The notes: a model not told the origin generated them from the sequence alone. A DNA stretch of 64,000 nt from Lactobacillus sp. CBA3606 (GCF_002970935.1 NZ_CP027194.1:2170001-2234000), one strand, 5' to 3'. Positions 26,101-37,288 are shown, numbered from the stretch's first letter. Translations and numbers: made by a program.

Positions 26101-26655
26101 TTAATAATCATTAGGATTAGCAGCCAAGGGTTGGTAATCCGCCATTTCAGCGTCGCGATAATCCCACCATTCATTGTCATAACCGACAAAGCCAGCGGTT
26201 GTCATCGCCGTATTGAGAATTTGGTAATAATGATCTTGAATTGCAGTCCGTGGCGCATCCCGATGAGCTAATGGACTAAAATCGTCAAAGGCGGTCGGCA
26301 TTGGACAAGCTTCACCAGTTGCGGTGACCAAAGTTAAATCAAGGGTAACGCCCTTTTGGTGACTGAAATTCGGATTAGGTGGCGCGACAAATTCTGGATC
26401 AGGGTAGGCGTCGAATAAGCGTTTTTGAGCGCTAACCGGCCGGTAAGCATCCCAAATCTTTAACCGGAGCTGCTGTGTTTGGACGAGCGCACTCGCCTGG
26501 ACCAATTTTTGTGCCGTACCAGTCCGAGCGATGGCCGTGGTGAAATTATAAATCACCTGATGGGTAAAATTATTGGGCGTAGCATAGCGTAAGTCCACGA
26601 TAATGTTGGGATCAAGCTTTTTGAGATTTGTGAAACCAGTTAATTCAGGGGACAT
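26101..26655 (-). CDS. D-alanyl-D-alanine dipeptidase, VanX family
   Basis: 184-residue VanX/DdpX-type zinc dipeptidase that splits D-Ala-D-Ala. In lactobacilli whose peptidoglycan ends in D-Ala-D-Lac this removes the ordinary dipeptide and accompanies intrinsic vancomycin resistance. Visible motifs: WDAYRP with the oxyanion-side Arg72, and SHQKGVTLD with zinc ligands H99 and D106. The family's third site normally reads EWWHY; here it is EWWDY, keeping catalytic Glu162 but with Asp165 at the third zinc ligand. AAGGAGG precedes the ATG. No signal peptide, so cytosolic. Confidence 0.85.
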   Translation of the reverse strand: MSPELTGFTNLKKLDPNIIVDLRYATPNNFTHQVIYNFTTAIARTGTAQKLVQASALVQTQQLRLKIWDAYRPVSAQKRLFDAYPDPEFVAPPNPNFSHQKGVTLDLTLVTATGEACPMPTAFDDFSPLAHRDAPRTAIQDHYYQILNTAMTTAGFVGYDNEWWDYRDAEMADYQPLAANPNDY

Positions 26656-26741
26656 TTTGCAGACCTCCTTAAGCGTTGATACCCCTCATTGTACGCAAGT
26701 CAGGGTGATTTGTCTGGTGATAAGGATTGTAAGCTTTAAAG

Positions 26742-26770
26742 TAGACAGGGGCGATGGTGGTTGTTATGAT
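26742..26770 (+). promoter_or_regulatory. Promoter for the MFS transporter gene
   Basis: TAGACA (26742-26747), 17-base spacer, TATGAT (26765-26770), 44 bases before the ATG. Confidence 0.6.
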
Positions 26771-26814
26771 GGACGATACTGCGTGAAAAAATAAGACAAC
26801 CAGAGGTGAAGCTA

Positions 26815-28014
26815 ATGACACGCCAAACGCGACGAGCCATTTTTATTTTAATTTTTAGTGAATTTTTAGTTTGTTTAGGGATTAGTTTAGTCATTCCAGT
26901 AATGCCATTTATTAAGAATGATCTCAAACTAACTGCAACGGATATGGGGATTATGAACGCTTTATTTGCGCTGGCGCAATTTGTGGCTTCACCTTTGATT
27001 GGTCGATTATCTGACCGCATTGGTCGTAAACCAGTCTTAGCAGGTGGACTATTCTTATACATGGTGTCAGAATTCTTGTTTGCTTTGACCAATCAGCTAT
27101 GGGTCTTCAATATTTCTCGGCTAATTGGTGGATTATCAGCGGCAATGGTCGTGCCAACTGCGATGGCCTTAGCTTCTGATATTACAACCAAGCGACAACG
27201 AGCTAAGGTTATCGGCTGGTTATCAGCGGCTTTTAGCGGTGGCTTGATTTTAGGACCAGGGATTGGTGGTATTTTAGCAGGAATCAGTTATAAGACCCCA
27301 TTTTGGGTGGCCGGTAGTTTAGGCTTAATTAGTGCAATTGTCTTATTAAGCTTACTCCCGAGTGATGCTGAAACCTTGGCCCAACGAGAACCAGAGCTGG
27401 ATTCGAAGGCTGAGCCAGCCAGTCATCCCTTAAGTCGTGCCTTTTGGACCGTGCCGATTATTATTTTATTTACGATGATTTTAGTCTCTTCATTTGGCTT
27501 ACAAGGATTCGAAAGTATTTACAGTATTTATGTTAACGAGGTCTTTCACTTTAGCTTAAGCAATATTGCAATGGTCTTAACTTTAAATGGGTTAATTTCG
27601 TTATTCTTGCAAGTGGCTTTGTTCGATACTTTTGTGCAAAAGTGGGGCGAACGACGGGTTATTCGTGTTTGTTTTGCAGCGGCGGCCATCTGTACGATTT
27701 GGATTACCCAAGCGCATACTAAATGGGAAGTTATGATTGCGACTTTGGTCATCTTCTCAGCATTCGACCTGTTACGACCAGCGATTACGACTTTATTGAC
27801 CAAAGCCAGTGAGTCCAATCAAGGCCTGATTAATGGGTTGAACATGTCACTAACAAGTGTGGGTAACATTGTCGGACCCATTATGTCCGGTATGTTATTG
27901 GATATGAATACGCATTATCCGTATATTGTCGTGGCAGGATTCTTAATTGTGTCTTATCTGATGGCTTTCTTACTGCATCGGCCACAACAACCACTACCAT
28001 CAACTAAACAATGA
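26815..28014 (+). CDS. MFS drug exporter, DHA1 family
   Basis: 399-residue, twelve-helix major facilitator. Motif A between helices 2 and 3 reads GRLSDRIGRKPVL, and the antiporter motif C in helix 5 reads GLILGPGIGG, which together indicate a proton-coupled drug/H+ antiporter of the NorA/Bmr/TetA type. Substrate cannot be told. The GTG at 26806 belongs to the ribosome binding site (AGAGGTG), so ATG 26815 is the start. Monocistronic, divergent from the dipeptidase gene and closed by a terminator. Confidence 0.85.
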   Translation: MTRQTRRAIFILIFSEFLVCLGISLVIPVMPFIKNDLKLTATDMGIMNALFALAQFVASPLIGRLSDRIGRKPVLAGGLFLYMVSEFLFALTNQLWVFNISRLIGGLSAAMVVPTAMALASDITTKRQRAKVIGWLSAAFSGGLILGPGIGGILAGISYKTPFWVAGSLGLISAIVLLSLLPSDAETLAQREPELDSKAEPASHPLSRAFWTVPIIILFTMILVSSFGLQGFESIYSIYVNEVFHFSLSNIAMVLTLNGLISLFLQVALFDTFVQKWGERRVIRVCFAAAAICTIWITQAHTKWEVMIATLVIFSAFDLLRPAITTLLTKASESNQGLINGLNMSLTSVGNIVGPIMSGMLLDMNTHYPYIVVAGFLIVSYLMAFLLHRPQQPLPSTKQ

Positions 28015-28017
28015 GTT

Positions 28018-28056
28018 AAAACGGGACTAGCAAAAATTGCTGGGACCGTTTTTTTG
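28018..28056 (+). terminator. Terminator after the MFS gene
   Basis: AAAACGG-g-ACTAGC / GCTGGG-a-CCGTTTTTTT hairpin with long T-run. Confidence 0.75.
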
Positions 28057-28113
28057 GTTGCTAGTAAGTAGTGGATTTGGTACACTGAGGCCAATTTAAA
28101 TGAGATTAGGACG

Positions 28114-28770
28114 GTGTTTAAGATGGGGATGCATCAATATTTACAAAGCTTGAGTAATTTAGAAACGATTCAACGGGCGCCTGGATTTTTTAAGTATCAG
28201 AATCATTCGGTGGCTGCGCATTCATTTAAGGTTGCTGAGATTGGCCAGTTCTTAGGGGACGTCGAAGCCAATGCAGGGCAGAAAGTGGATTGGCGGTCCC
28301 TGTATGAAAAAGCGTTGAATCATGATTATAATGAGCGTTTCATTGGCGATATTAAAACGCCTGTTAAATATGCAACTAAGACTCTCCGGGAAATGTTAGC
28401 GGATGTCGAACATAAGTTGTCCCAAAATTTTATTCAAAATGAAATTCCAACCGAGTTTCAGGCTGCCTATTCACGCCGGTTGTCAGAAGGTAAGGATGCC
28501 ACCTTAGAAGGTCAAATCTTATCAGTGGCGGATAAGATAGACTTACTGTATGAATCATTTGGTGAAATTCAAAAAGGAAATCCAGAACCGGTGTTTACGG
28601 CAATCTATCAAGAAAGTTTGAAAACCATTGTCGCTTTCAAACAACTGGCTTGTGTGCAGTATTTTCTGCAAGCTGTCTTGCCAGAAATGTTAGCTGAGTC
28701 GTTTACCAATCAAGAAAAAATGCAGGCCTTGACGCAACAAATTCTAGCGGCAACGACGCAACCTGATTAA
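28114..28770 (+). CDS. HD-domain hydrolase (YfbR-like)
   Basis: 218-residue HD-superfamily phosphohydrolase. Metal-binding histidines and the HD pair are visible in NHSVAAHSFKVAEI and NHDYNERFIGDIKTPVKY, and a later ADKIDLLYE supplies the C-terminal Asp. The arrangement is like YfbR 5'-nucleotidases. The start is uncertain: GTG 28114 sits only three bases after AGGAC, while ATG 28123 or 28129 have looser spacing. A LexA-like box begins four bases after the stop codon but points to uvrB. Substrate unknown. Confidence 0.72.
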   Translation: MFKMGMHQYLQSLSNLETIQRAPGFFKYQNHSVAAHSFKVAEIGQFLGDVEANAGQKVDWRSLYEKALNHDYNERFIGDIKTPVKYATKTLREMLADVEHKLSQNFIQNEIPTEFQAAYSRRLSEGKDATLEGQILSVADKIDLLYESFGEIQKGNPEPVFTAIYQESLKTIVAFKQLACVQYFLQAVLPEMLAESFTNQEKMQALTQQILAATTQPD

Positions 28771-28773
28771 TGG

Positions 28774-28799
28774 CGAAAGTATGTTCGATGTGCTAAAAT
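28774..28799 (+). promoter_or_regulatory. LexA (DinR) SOS box and extended -10 upstream of uvrBA
   Basis: CGAAAGTATGTTCG (28774-28787) agrees with the Firmicute LexA box CGAACRNRYGTTCG at 13 of 14 positions. TGCTAAAAT (28791-28799) is an extended -10, so the box lies in the promoter spacer, a typical repressing place. Fits SOS control of nucleotide excision repair. Confidence 0.7.
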
Positions 28800-28819
28800 G
28801 AATAGCGGTTTTGTAAGTG

Positions 28820-28848
28820 ATAGGGAAGCCACGGCTTGCCTATTTTTT
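28820..28848 (+). terminator. Hairpin terminator between the SOS promoter and uvrB
   Basis: ATAGG-g-AAGCC AC GGCTT-g-CCTAT followed by six T. Lies downstream of the LexA-box promoter but 100 bases before uvrB, so it either ends the HD gene transcript or acts as an attenuator in the uvrB leader. Confidence 0.75.
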
Positions 28849-28949
28849 ATGAGAAATGACGCCAGTTAAATGGCGAATGGCTGGGCTTAAGCTGTACTAG
28901 TCTAGTTAATGATAAAACTTAAAAATAGCTTTTAGAGGAGGAGTCGCTT

Positions 28950-30953
28950 TTGATTGATCGTATCGATAATAATCAATTTGATTTGGTTTCTGAATATCAA
29001 CCTACCGGGGATCAACCGCAGGCCATTCAGCAATTAACGGCCGGCTTAAATGCGGGTGAAAAAGAACAGATTCTGTTAGGTGCCACCGGGACTGGGAAAA
29101 CTTTTACAATTTCAAATGTTATTGCACAAGTTAATCGACCGACCTTAATTTTATCCCATAACAAAACGTTAGCTGGGCAACTATACGGGGAATTTAAAAA
29201 GTTCTTCCCGCATAATGCGGTCGAATATTTTGTCAGTTATTATGATTACTATCAACCAGAAGCCTATGTGCCTTCCAGTGATACTTATATTGAAAAAGAC
29301 TCGGCTATTAATGATGAAATTGATAAGTTACGACATTCGGCGACGAGTTCATTGTTGGAACGAAATGATGTGATTGTTGTGGCCTCGGTTTCCAGTATTT
29401 TTGGGTTAGGGGATCCGACTGAATATAAGAATCATGTGGTTTCTTTACGAGTGGGGATGACTTTAGAGCGTGATGCGTTGTTACGGAAACTTGTGGATAT
29501 TCAATTCGATCGGAATGACATCGATTTTCAACGGGGACGTTTCCGGGTTCATGGCGATATTGTTGAGATTTTTCCAGCTTCGCGGGATGACCATGCCTTG
29601 CGGGTTGAGTTTTTTGGTGATGAGATTGACCGCATTCGCGAGATTGATGCGTTAACGGGAGAAGTTGTGGGTGACCGGGACCATGTTGCTATCTTCCCAG
29701 CGACCCATTTTATGACGAATGATGCCATTATGGAACAAGCAATTGATGGCATTGATGCTGAATTAGCAGACCGATTAAAAACGTTAACAGCGGATGGAAA
29801 GTTGTTGGAAGCTCAACGGTTAAAGCAACGGACGACTTACGATATCGAAATGTTACGTGAGATGGGGTATACCAACGGGATTGAAAATTACTCGCGGTTT
29901 ATGGACGGCCGCCATCCTGGCGAGCCACCATATACGTTATTAGATTTCTTCCCGAAAGATTTTTTAATGGTGGTTGATGAGTCTCATGTGACCATGCCAC
30001 AAGTGCGTGGTATGTACAATGGTGACCGCTCACGGAAACAAATGTTAGTGGATTATGGCTTTCGGTTACCAAGTGCGCTCGATAATCGGCCTTTAAAGTT
30101 AGCTGAAGTGGAACAGCACGAAAATCAAGTTGTGTATATGTCAGCGACTCCTGGGCCTTATGAAATGGATCGTACAAAGCATGTGGTCCAACAAATTATT
30201 CGACCAACCGGATTATTAGATCCTAAGATTGAAGTGCGGCCGATTATGGGGCAGATTGATGACCTAGTTGGTGAAATCAATGCACGGGTTGAACGTCATG
30301 AACGTGTCTTCGTCACGACGTTAACCAAAAAGATGTCCGAAGATTTAACGGATTATATGAAAGATTTAGGGATTAAAGTGCGTTACTTGCATAGTGATAT
30401 CAAGACGTTGGAACGAACTAAGATTATTCGTGATTTACGATTAGGTAAGTTTGATGTCTTGATTGGGATTAACTTGTTGCGTGAAGGGATTGATGTTCCA
30501 GAAGTGTCCTTAGTGGTTATTTTGGATGCCGACAAGGAAGGCTTTTTACGAAATGAACGGTCGTTAATTCAAACTATTGGTCGTGCCGCACGGAATGAAC
30601 ATGGATCGGTCATTATGTATGCCGATAAGACCACCGTTTCTATGCAAGCAGCCATGGATGAAACTGCTCGACGGCGGCAGATTCAAGAACAGTATAATCA
30701 CGATCATCACATCACACCGCACACGATTAAGAAATCAATTCCAGAGTTGATTGCCTCAACGAAAGCGACGGCTGATACTGGTAAAAAGGATGATTTCTTA
30801 GAAACTGATTTTGATGATATGACCCATGAACAACAACTCGATATGATTGGCAAGTTGGAAGAGCAGATGAAGACGGCGGCTAAGAAGTTAGACTTTGAAC
30901 AGGCCGCAACGTTACGAGATACTGTCATGGAATTAAAAGCGCAGATTAGCTAG
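28950..30953 (+). CDS. uvrB: Excinuclease ABC subunit B
   Basis: Damage-verifying helicase-like subunit of nucleotide excision repair. 667 residues. Walker A GATGTGKT at 44-51, beta-hairpin region [21 protein letters not shown], helicase motifs including VDESH and TIGRAARN, and a C-terminal UVR domain ([22 protein letters not shown]) that contacts UvrC. Starts with TTG, preceded by GAGGAGG. Followed by uvrA after 12 bases. Confidence 0.96.
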   Translation: MIDRIDNNQFDLVSEYQPTGDQPQAIQQLTAGLNAGEKEQILLGATGTGKTFTISNVIAQVNRPTLILSHNKTLAGQLYGEFKKFFPHNAVEYFVSYYDYYQPEAYVPSSDTYIEKDSAINDEIDKLRHSATSSLLERNDVIVVASVSSIFGLGDPTEYKNHVVSLRVGMTLERDALLRKLVDIQFDRNDIDFQRGRFRVHGDIVEIFPASRDDHALRVEFFGDEIDRIREIDALTGEVVGDRDHVAIFPATHFMTNDAIMEQAIDGIDAELADRLKTLTADGKLLEAQRLKQRTTYDIEMLREMGYTNGIENYSRFMDGRHPGEPPYTLLDFFPKDFLMVVDESHVTMPQVRGMYNGDRSRKQMLVDYGFRLPSALDNRPLKLAEVEQHENQVVYMSATPGPYEMDRTKHVVQQIIRPTGLLDPKIEVRPIMGQIDDLVGEINARVERHERVFVTTLTKKMSEDLTDYMKDLGIKVRYLHSDIKTLERTKIIRDLRLGKFDVLIGINLLREGIDVPEVSLVVILDADKEGFLRNERSLIQTIGRAARNEHGSVIMYADKTTVSMQAAMDETARRRQIQEQYNHDHHITPHTIKKSIPELIASTKATADTGKKDDFLETDFDDMTHEQQLDMIGKLEEQMKTAAKKLDFEQAATLRDTVMELKAQIS

Positions 30954-30965
30954 GAGGTCATTTTT

Positions 30966-33821
30966 TTGGCGAACGATAAGATTGTCATTCATGGGGCACG
31001 AGCCCATAATTTAAAAAATATTGATGTCACGATTCCTCGGAATAAATTAGTGGTCGTGACGGGACTATCTGGTTCCGGTAAGAGTTCGCTGGCGTTTGAC
31101 ACATTGTACGCTGAAGGGCAACGACGTTATGTTGAAAGTCTGTCAGCGTATGCGCGGCAATTCTTAGGGCAAATGCAAAAGCCGGATGTTGATTCAATTG
31201 ATGGGTTAAGCCCGGCAATCTCAATTGATCAAAAGACGACGTCCAAGAATCCGCGCTCAACAGTCGGTACGGTCACTGAAATTAACGATTATTTACGCTT
31301 GTTATGGGCACGGGTTGGGCAACCAATCTGTCCGAATGATGGGACGTTAATCGCCAGTCAAACCGTTGAACAAATGGTTGATCGGGTGCAAAAATTACCA
31401 GAACGGACTAAATTACAGATTCTATCACCAGTGGTACGTCAAAAGAAAGGCGAACACAAAAAAATCTTTGAAAAGATCAAGCGCGAAGGTTTTGTACGTG
31501 TCAGAGTTGATAATGAGGTTCATGATATTGGCGAAACCTTTGAATTGAATAAGAATCAACAACATACCATCGAAATTGTGATTGACCGTATCGTGGTCAA
31601 GTCGGGTGAGCGCTCACGGTTGTTCGATTCGTTTGAAGCAGCTTTACGTTTAAGTGGGGGCTATGCGATTGCGGATGTCATCGGTGGCGACCCAATTCTG
31701 TTTTCTGAACACTATGCTTGTCCAGTCTGTGGGTTCACGGTGGGTGAACTTGAACCACGGTTATTCTCTTTTAATGCGCCCCAAGGTGCCTGTCCTGATT
31801 GCGAAGGTTTAGGCGTTAAGCTCGAAGTAGATGAAGATTTAGTGGTTCCAGATAAAAGCCTCACGTTAGCCGAAGGCGCTTTAGCACCTTGGAATCCAAT
31901 TAGTTCACAATACTATCCAGAGATGTTAAAGCAAGCCTGTGAACAGTTGTCAATTCCGCTGGATGTGCCATATGAAGACTTAAGTAAAGCTGAACGACAA
32001 ACGGTCTTATTTGGTTCGGCGGATCAACAATTCCACTTCCATTACCAAAATGATTTCGGTGGCGTACGCGATGTAGATGCGGTCTTTGAAGGGGTTATTA
32101 ATAACGTTGATCGGCGTTACCGAGAGACTAGTAGTGACTTTACACGTGACGTGATGCGTAAATACATGACGGAATTAACTTGCCAAACTTGTCACGGTTT
32201 CCGGCTGAATCGAAAAGCCTTAGCCGTTAAAGTTGGTGGTCAACATTTAGGCACTGTTTCAGCAGAAGCTATCGGGGATGAACTTGATTTTTTTGCGCAG
32301 TTAAAATTATCAGCGCAAGAATTAATCATTGCACAGCCGATTCTAAAAGAAATTCGTGATCGGTTAACGTTCTTACAAAATGTGGGCTTGGCCTATTTGA
32401 CGTTAAGCCGGGCTGCCCGGACCTTATCTGGGGGCGAAGCACAACGGATTCGCTTGGCAACGCAAATTGGATCGAATCTATCAGGCGTGCTATACATTTT
32501 GGATGAACCGTCGATTGGGTTACATCAACGGGATAACGATCGGTTAATTAAGTCGCTAAAGAAAATGCGTGACTTAGGCAATACGCTAATCGTAGTTGAA
32601 CACGATGAAGATACGATGCGCGCAGCAGATTACATTATTGATATTGGACCAGGTGCTGGCGAAAATGGTGGTGAAGTCATGGCCGCTGGGACACCGAAGC
32701 AAGTGGCCCGTTCTCGTAAATCATTGACAGGTCAATATTTAGCCGGCAAACGCTTCATTCCAGTGCCGACCACTCGGCGGCCTGGTAATGGCAAAAAAAT
32801 TCGGATTACCGGCGCAGCTGAAAATAATTTGAAGCAAATTGATGTGGATTTCCCCTTAGGCGAATTAGTTGTTGTAACCGGGGTTTCTGGATCAGGTAAG
32901 TCAACGCTGGTTAATGATATTTTGAAGCGCGCTTTAGCCCAAAAATTAAATCGTAATTCGGAAAAGCCTGGGAAGTACCGGTCAATTAGTGGTGTCAAAA
33001 ACATTGAACGGTTAGTTAATATTGACCAAAGTCCGATTGGCCGTACGCCACGGAGTAATCCAGCAACGTATACCGGCGTCTTTGATAATATTCGGGACCT
33101 ATTTGCCCAAACTAATGAAGCTAAGCTCCGTGGGTATCAAAAAGGGCGCTTTAGTTTTAATATTAAGGGCGGCCGCTGCGAAGCTTGCCATGGTGACGGG
33201 ATTCTAAAGATTGAAATGAACTTTTTACCAGATGTCTTTGTACCGTGTGAAGTGTGTCATGGTCAACAATATAATTCTGAAACTTTGGAAGTCGAATACA
33301 AAGGGAAAAACATTGCGGATATTTTAAAGATGACCGCTTCAGAAGCAGTTAAGTTCTTTGAACCAATTCCTAAAATTCGACGGAAACTACAAACCTTAGT
33401 GGATGTTGGTCTTGGTTACGTTAAGTTAGGCCAACCAGCCACGACACTGTCTGGTGGTGAAGCCCAACGGATGAAGTTGGCGTCAGAGCTACACAAACAA
33501 CAATCTGGGAAGAATTTCTATATTTTGGATGAACCAACGACAGGCTTGCATAGCGAGGATATTCGGCGACTCATTGGCGTTTTGGAACGCTTGGTGGATG
33601 CCGGCAATACGGTTTTGATTATTGAACATAACTTAGATATTGTTAAGTCAGCGGATCACTTGATTGACTTAGGGCCAGAAGGTGGTGCTGGTGGGGGGCA
33701 AGTCCTAGCGACTGGGACCCCAGAAGAAATTGCGGCTGTGCCTGAAAGTTATACTGGTCAATACTTGAAGCCAGTCTTGGCGCGCGATGCTGCTCGACAG
33801 GCAACTCCGGTAACCAAATAA
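30966..33821 (+). CDS. uvrA: Excinuclease ABC subunit A
   Basis: Damage-recognition ATPase of nucleotide excision repair, 951 residues, full length. Two ABC modules with Walker [10 protein letters not shown] and GVSGSGKST and signatures LSGGEAQR twice. Zinc modules appear as CPVCG...CPDC and CEACHGDG...CEVCHG. Starts with TTG; TAGGAGG is upstream, nine bases away. Operon with uvrB. The C-terminal tail after the ATPase is short and variable. Confidence 0.96.
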   Translation: MANDKIVIHGARAHNLKNIDVTIPRNKLVVVTGLSGSGKSSLAFDTLYAEGQRRYVESLSAYARQFLGQMQKPDVDSIDGLSPAISIDQKTTSKNPRSTVGTVTEINDYLRLLWARVGQPICPNDGTLIASQTVEQMVDRVQKLPERTKLQILSPVVRQKKGEHKKIFEKIKREGFVRVRVDNEVHDIGETFELNKNQQHTIEIVIDRIVVKSGERSRLFDSFEAALRLSGGYAIADVIGGDPILFSEHYACPVCGFTVGELEPRLFSFNAPQGACPDCEGLGVKLEVDEDLVVPDKSLTLAEGALAPWNPISSQYYPEMLKQACEQLSIPLDVPYEDLSKAERQTVLFGSADQQFHFHYQNDFGGVRDVDAVFEGVINNVDRRYRETSSDFTRDVMRKYMTELTCQTCHGFRLNRKALAVKVGGQHLGTVSAEAIGDELDFFAQLKLSAQELIIAQPILKEIRDRLTFLQNVGLAYLTLSRAARTLSGGEAQRIRLATQIGSNLSGVLYILDEPSIGLHQRDNDRLIKSLKKMRDLGNTLIVVEHDEDTMRAADYIIDIGPGAGENGGEVMAAGTPKQVARSRKSLTGQYLAGKRFIPVPTTRRPGNGKKIRITGAAENNLKQIDVDFPLGELVVVTGVSGSGKSTLVNDILKRALAQKLNRNSEKPGKYRSISGVKNIERLVNIDQSPIGRTPRSNPATYTGVFDNIRDLFAQTNEAKLRGYQKGRFSFNIKGGRCEACHGDGILKIEMNFLPDVFVPCEVCHGQQYNSETLEVEYKGKNIADILKMTASEAVKFFEPIPKIRRKLQTLVDVGLGYVKLGQPATTLSGGEAQRMKLASELHKQQSGKNFYILDEPTTGLHSEDIRRLIGVLERLVDAGNTVLIIEHNLDIVKSADHLIDLGPEGGAGGGQVLATGTPEEIAAVPESYTGQYLKPVLARDAARQATPVTK

Positions 33822-33832
33822 CCTAAAGTTTG

Positions 33833-33841
33833 TGGTACACT
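33833..33841 (+). promoter_or_regulatory. Extended -10 promoter for luxS
   Basis: TGGTACACT, about 40 bases before the luxS start codon. No good -35. Confidence 0.4.
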
Positions 33842-33880
33842 AACTATGTTATTAGAATTTAATTAGAGGAGTGTTTCAAA

Positions 33881-34357
33881 ATGGCTAAAGTAGAAAGTTT
33901 TGCATTAGATCATACGAAAGTTTTAGCACCCTATGTGCGTAAAATCACGGTTGAACATGGTGCCAAGGGTGATGCCATCACTAACTTTGATCTACGGTTA
34001 GTTCAACCTAATCAAACGGCGATTGATACCGCAGGGTTGCATACTATTGAACATATGTTAGCCGGATTATTGCGGGACCGGATGGACGGCGTCATTGATT
34101 GTTCACCATTTGGTTGCCGAACGGGCTTTCATTTGATCACTTGGGGCGAACACAGTACTGAAGAAGTGGCGAAAGCTTTAAAATCTTCCTTAGAATTTAT
34201 TGCGGGTCCTGCCAAGTGGGAAGACGTTCAAGGCACAACGATTGATAGTTGTGGGAACTATAAAGATCACTCGTTATTTTCAGCTAAGGAATGGTCAAAG
34301 CTGATTTTGTCACAAGGGATTTCTTCTGATCCATTTGTGCGTCAAGTGGTTGAATAA
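33881..34357 (+). CDS. luxS: S-ribosylhomocysteine lyase
   Basis: Splits S-ribosylhomocysteine to homocysteine and DPD, the autoinducer-2 precursor, in the activated methyl cycle. 158 residues. The metal-binding HTIEH motif gives H54 and H58 with E57, C124 in [10 protein letters not shown] is the third ligand, and [10 protein letters not shown] holds the catalytic cysteine. AGAGGAG precedes the ATG. Single gene, closed by a strong terminator. Confidence 0.96.
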   Translation: MAKVESFALDHTKVLAPYVRKITVEHGAKGDAITNFDLRLVQPNQTAIDTAGLHTIEHMLAGLLRDRMDGVIDCSPFGCRTGFHLITWGEHSTEEVAKALKSSLEFIAGPAKWEDVQGTTIDSCGNYKDHSLFSAKEWSKLILSQGISSDPFVRQVVE

Positions 34358-34374
34358 GGTTAAAATTTAATGTT

Positions 34375-34414
34375 AAAAAAAGTTGTCATACCCAGTCGGT
34401 TATGACAACTTTTT
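34375..34414. terminator. luxS terminator
   Basis: AAAAAAGTTGTCATA / TTATGACAACTTTTTT, long near-perfect stem. Confidence 0.9.
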
Positions 34415-34445
34415 TAGTTAAAATGAGAACGAAAATACATTAGCT

Positions 34446-34506
34446 TATGAATAAATGTATAAATAACCGTTTTAAAAGTGAATATTTCGTTTTATATGAA
34501 TATTTC
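34446..34506. promoter_or_regulatory. ARG-box-like operators upstream of argGH
   Basis: TATGAATAAATGTATAAAT (34446-34464) resembles the ArgR/AhrC ARG box. A second segment at 34478-34506 holds TGAATATTTC twice (34479-34488 and 34497-34506), spaced 18 bases, the usual ARG-box period. They lie just upstream of the argG -35 box. Confidence 0.55.
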
Positions 34507-34516
34507 CCGTAAATCA

Positions 34517-34545
34517 TTGCATAAAGTTAAAATGGGTGGTACGAT
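34517..34545 (+). promoter_or_regulatory. argGH promoter
   Basis: TTGCAT (34517-34522), 17-base spacer, TACGAT (34540-34545), 45 bases before the argG ATG. Confidence 0.62.
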
Positions 34546-34590
34546 ACTGTCATTGAGAAGCGATGTTTAAAATTATGGAGGTATAAATCA

Positions 34591-35829
34591 ATGGTCAAAC
34601 AAAATGATAAAATTATTCTTGCTTATTCAGGTGGATTAGACACGTCGGTTGCGATTAGCTGGTTAAAAGACAAGGGATATGACGTCGTCGCTTGTTGTAT
34701 TGATGTCGGCGAAGGCAAAGATATGGCAGCGATTAAAGCCAAGGCCTTACAATTAGGTGCTGTTTCGTCATACATGATCGATGCCAAGCAAGAATTTGCC
34801 GCCGAATATGCCTTAATCGCGTTACAAGGACATACCTTGTACGAAGGCGAATATCCATTAGTTTCAGCATTATCACGACCATTGATTGCTAAAAAATTAG
34901 TGACCTTAGCCAAACAAGAACATGCGGTTGCCATCGCGCATGGTTGTACGGGTAAAGGGAACGATCAAGTTCGTTTTGAAGTTGCCATCCATGCTTTAGC
35001 GCCAGATATCAAGATTGAAGCGCCAGTTAGAGATTGGCATTGGTCACGTGAAGAAGAAATTGACTATGCTAAAAAACACAACATTCCGGTGCCAATTAAG
35101 TTAAATAGCCCTTATTCAATTGATGAAAATCTTTGGGGCCGGGCTAACGAATGTGGTATTTTGGAAGATCCTTGGGAAGGTGCGCCGGCGGATGCCTTTG
35201 ATCGGACCAAGGCATTAGCTGACACTCCCGATACACCAACGACTTTAGCAATTACGTTTGAAGCGGGGGTCCCAGTCGCGTTAGATGGTGAAACTTTAAA
35301 CTTAGCTGATTTGATTGTTAAATTGGACAAGCTTGCTGGTGAACATGGTATCGGCCGGATTGACCATATTGAAAACCGGTTAGTCGGAATTAAATCACGG
35401 GAAGTCTATGAAGCCCCCGCTGCGACGGTCTTACTCAAGGCCCACAAAGATTTAGAAGATTTGACTTTCGAACGGGAATTGGCGCATTTTAAACCGTTAA
35501 TTGAACAAAAGTTAGCCGATACCATCTATAACGGTCTTTGGTTCTCACCATTAATGGATGCGATGTTGGCGTTCTTAAAGCAGACGCAAGCTGTCGTGAA
35601 TGGGGTTGTCCGGGTTCAATTATTTAAAGGCAATGTCATCACCGAAGGTCGGAAATCACCAAACTCATTGTATGATAAGAATTTGGCCACTTATACAGCG
35701 GCAGATGAATTCGATCAACAAGCGGCGGTGGGCTTTATCAAGCTTTGGGGCTTACCAACGCAAGTTAATGCGCAGGTTCAAGCAAAGGCACAAGCTGACG
35801 CACAAGCGACGCAGGCCCACGTCGAATGA
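34591..35829 (+). CDS. argG: Argininosuccinate synthase
   Basis: Joins citrulline and aspartate with ATP, the penultimate step of arginine synthesis. 412 residues, with the ATP pyrophosphatase loop AYSGGLDTS at 11-19 and the conserved [13 protein letters not shown]. The C-terminal tail is Ala/Gln rich ([13 protein letters not shown]) and about ten residues longer than usual. Ribosome binding site GGAGG. Overlaps argH by four bases (ATGA). Confidence 0.95.
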   Translation: MVKQNDKIILAYSGGLDTSVAISWLKDKGYDVVACCIDVGEGKDMAAIKAKALQLGAVSSYMIDAKQEFAAEYALIALQGHTLYEGEYPLVSALSRPLIAKKLVTLAKQEHAVAIAHGCTGKGNDQVRFEVAIHALAPDIKIEAPVRDWHWSREEEIDYAKKHNIPVPIKLNSPYSIDENLWGRANECGILEDPWEGAPADAFDRTKALADTPDTPTTLAITFEAGVPVALDGETLNLADLIVKLDKLAGEHGIGRIDHIENRLVGIKSREVYEAPAATVLLKAHKDLEDLTFERELAHFKPLIEQKLADTIYNGLWFSPLMDAMLAFLKQTQAVVNGVVRVQLFKGNVITEGRKSPNSLYDKNLATYTAADEFDQQAAVGFIKLWGLPTQVNAQVQAKAQADAQATQAHVE

Positions 35830-37232
35830 GTACGAAAAAATTATGGGGTGGCCGGTTCACAGCGACCGGTGCCAAGTACGTGGATGAATTCGGTGCTTCA
35901 ATTGGCTTTGATCAATTACTAGCTGCTGAAGATATTGCCGGTTCATTAGCGCACGTTAAGATGCTTAAAAAGACTGGTATTTTACCAGCCAATGAAGTTG
36001 ATCAAATTGTCGCCGGGCTCGAAAAGTTATCCGAACAGTTAGCAGCCGGCGACTTGACCTTTGATACGGTTAATGAAGATATTCATATGAATATTGAAGC
36101 GTTATTGACCGCTGAAATCGGACCGGTAGCCGGTAAATTGCATACGGCACGGTCGCGGAACGATCAGGTGGCAACGGACTTTCATCTGTATCTGAAACAT
36201 CAGTTACCACAGGTCTTGGATCGGTTACAAGCGTTAGAGACTGTACTGGTTGATAAGGCTAGTGAAAATATCGAAACGATTATGCCCGGTTATACGCATT
36301 TACAACATGCGCAACCCATTTCCTATGCGCATTATTTATTGGCTTACTATCAAATGTTTAAACGCGATATGGAACGGTTTGAGTTTAATCAGCAACATAC
36401 TGATATTTCACCGTTGGGTGCGGCGGCTTTAGCTGGGACGACCTTTCCCATTGATCGGGAATATAGTGCCAAATTACTAGGGTTCAGTGCGGTTTACCAT
36501 AATAGTCTGGATGCTGTTTCAGATCGGGATTTCGTGCTTGAATTTCTAAGTAATGCCGCCATTCTAATGATGCATTTATCGCGGTTCTGTGAAGAACTTG
36601 TTGCTTGGAGTAGCTATGAATTCAAGTATATTAGTTTGAGCGATCAGTTTTCAACCGGGAGTTCCATCATGCCGCAAAAGAAAAATCCCGATATGGCGGA
36701 ATTAATTCGCGGGAAATCTGGCCGAGTTTATGGGAACTTAATGAGTTTGTTGACGGTGATGAAGGCGATTCCGTTGGCCTATAATAAGGACCTACAAGAA
36801 GACAAAGAGGGCGCTTTTGACACGGTGACAACGGTGTTAACAAGTTTACACGTCTTTACGGGCATGTTGGCGACACTAACTGTGAATGAGGACCAGATGG
36901 CAGCGGCGACGGTTAACGATTTCTCCAATGCGACGGAATTGGCGGACTATCTTGCTAATAAGGGGATTCCGTTTCGAGAAGCCCATGCGATTGTTGGCAA
37001 GTTAGTCTTAGATGGCTTGCAGAAGCACCGGCCATTACAGGATATTCCATTAGCTGAATACCAACAGATTTCACCGTTGATTGAAGCGGATGTGTATCAT
37101 GATTTGGATGCTAAGGTGGCCGTTGAACGGCGGCATTCCTTGGGTGGAACGGGCTTTGACCAAATCAAGCTTGAGTTGGCGCATGCGCGGACCCAGTTGG
37201 CAGCGTATCAATCAGAAACAGATCAAAATTAG
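35826..37232 (+). CDS. argH: Argininosuccinate lyase
   Basis: Splits argininosuccinate to arginine and fumarate. 468 residues. Fumarase-superfamily signature [11 protein letters not shown] with the catalytic serine, plus [11 protein letters not shown] and [10 protein letters not shown] near the N-terminal third. Start codon inside the end of argG, so coupled translation. Only argGH is visible; with no carbamoyltransferase nearby the substrate citrulline must come from elsewhere. Terminator follows. Confidence 0.95.
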   Translation: MSTKKLWGGRFTATGAKYVDEFGASIGFDQLLAAEDIAGSLAHVKMLKKTGILPANEVDQIVAGLEKLSEQLAAGDLTFDTVNEDIHMNIEALLTAEIGPVAGKLHTARSRNDQVATDFHLYLKHQLPQVLDRLQALETVLVDKASENIETIMPGYTHLQHAQPISYAHYLLAYYQMFKRDMERFEFNQQHTDISPLGAAALAGTTFPIDREYSAKLLGFSAVYHNSLDAVSDRDFVLEFLSNAAILMMHLSRFCEELVAWSSYEFKYISLSDQFSTGSSIMPQKKNPDMAELIRGKSGRVYGNLMSLLTVMKAIPLAYNKDLQEDKEGAFDTVTTVLTSLHVFTGMLATLTVNEDQMAAATVNDFSNATELADYLANKGIPFREAHAIVGKLVLDGLQKHRPLQDIPLAEYQQISPLIEADVYHDLDAKVAVERRHSLGGTGFDQIKLELAHARTQLAAYQSETDQN

Positions 37233-37252
37233 CAAGTTAGTTGATGATTAGT

Positions 37253-37288
37253 GAGGAATCTGGGCGATCAACCTAGGTTCCTCTTTTT
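37253..37288 (+). terminator. argGH terminator
   Basis: GAGGAA...TTCCTC with further inner pairing (GGCGATC/... ACCTAGG imperfect), then TTTTT. Confidence 0.7.

Noticed and set aside
35600-35887. 95-codon frame across the argG-argH junction
   Set aside because: Fully overlaps two well-supported enzymes in another frame, with no start signal.
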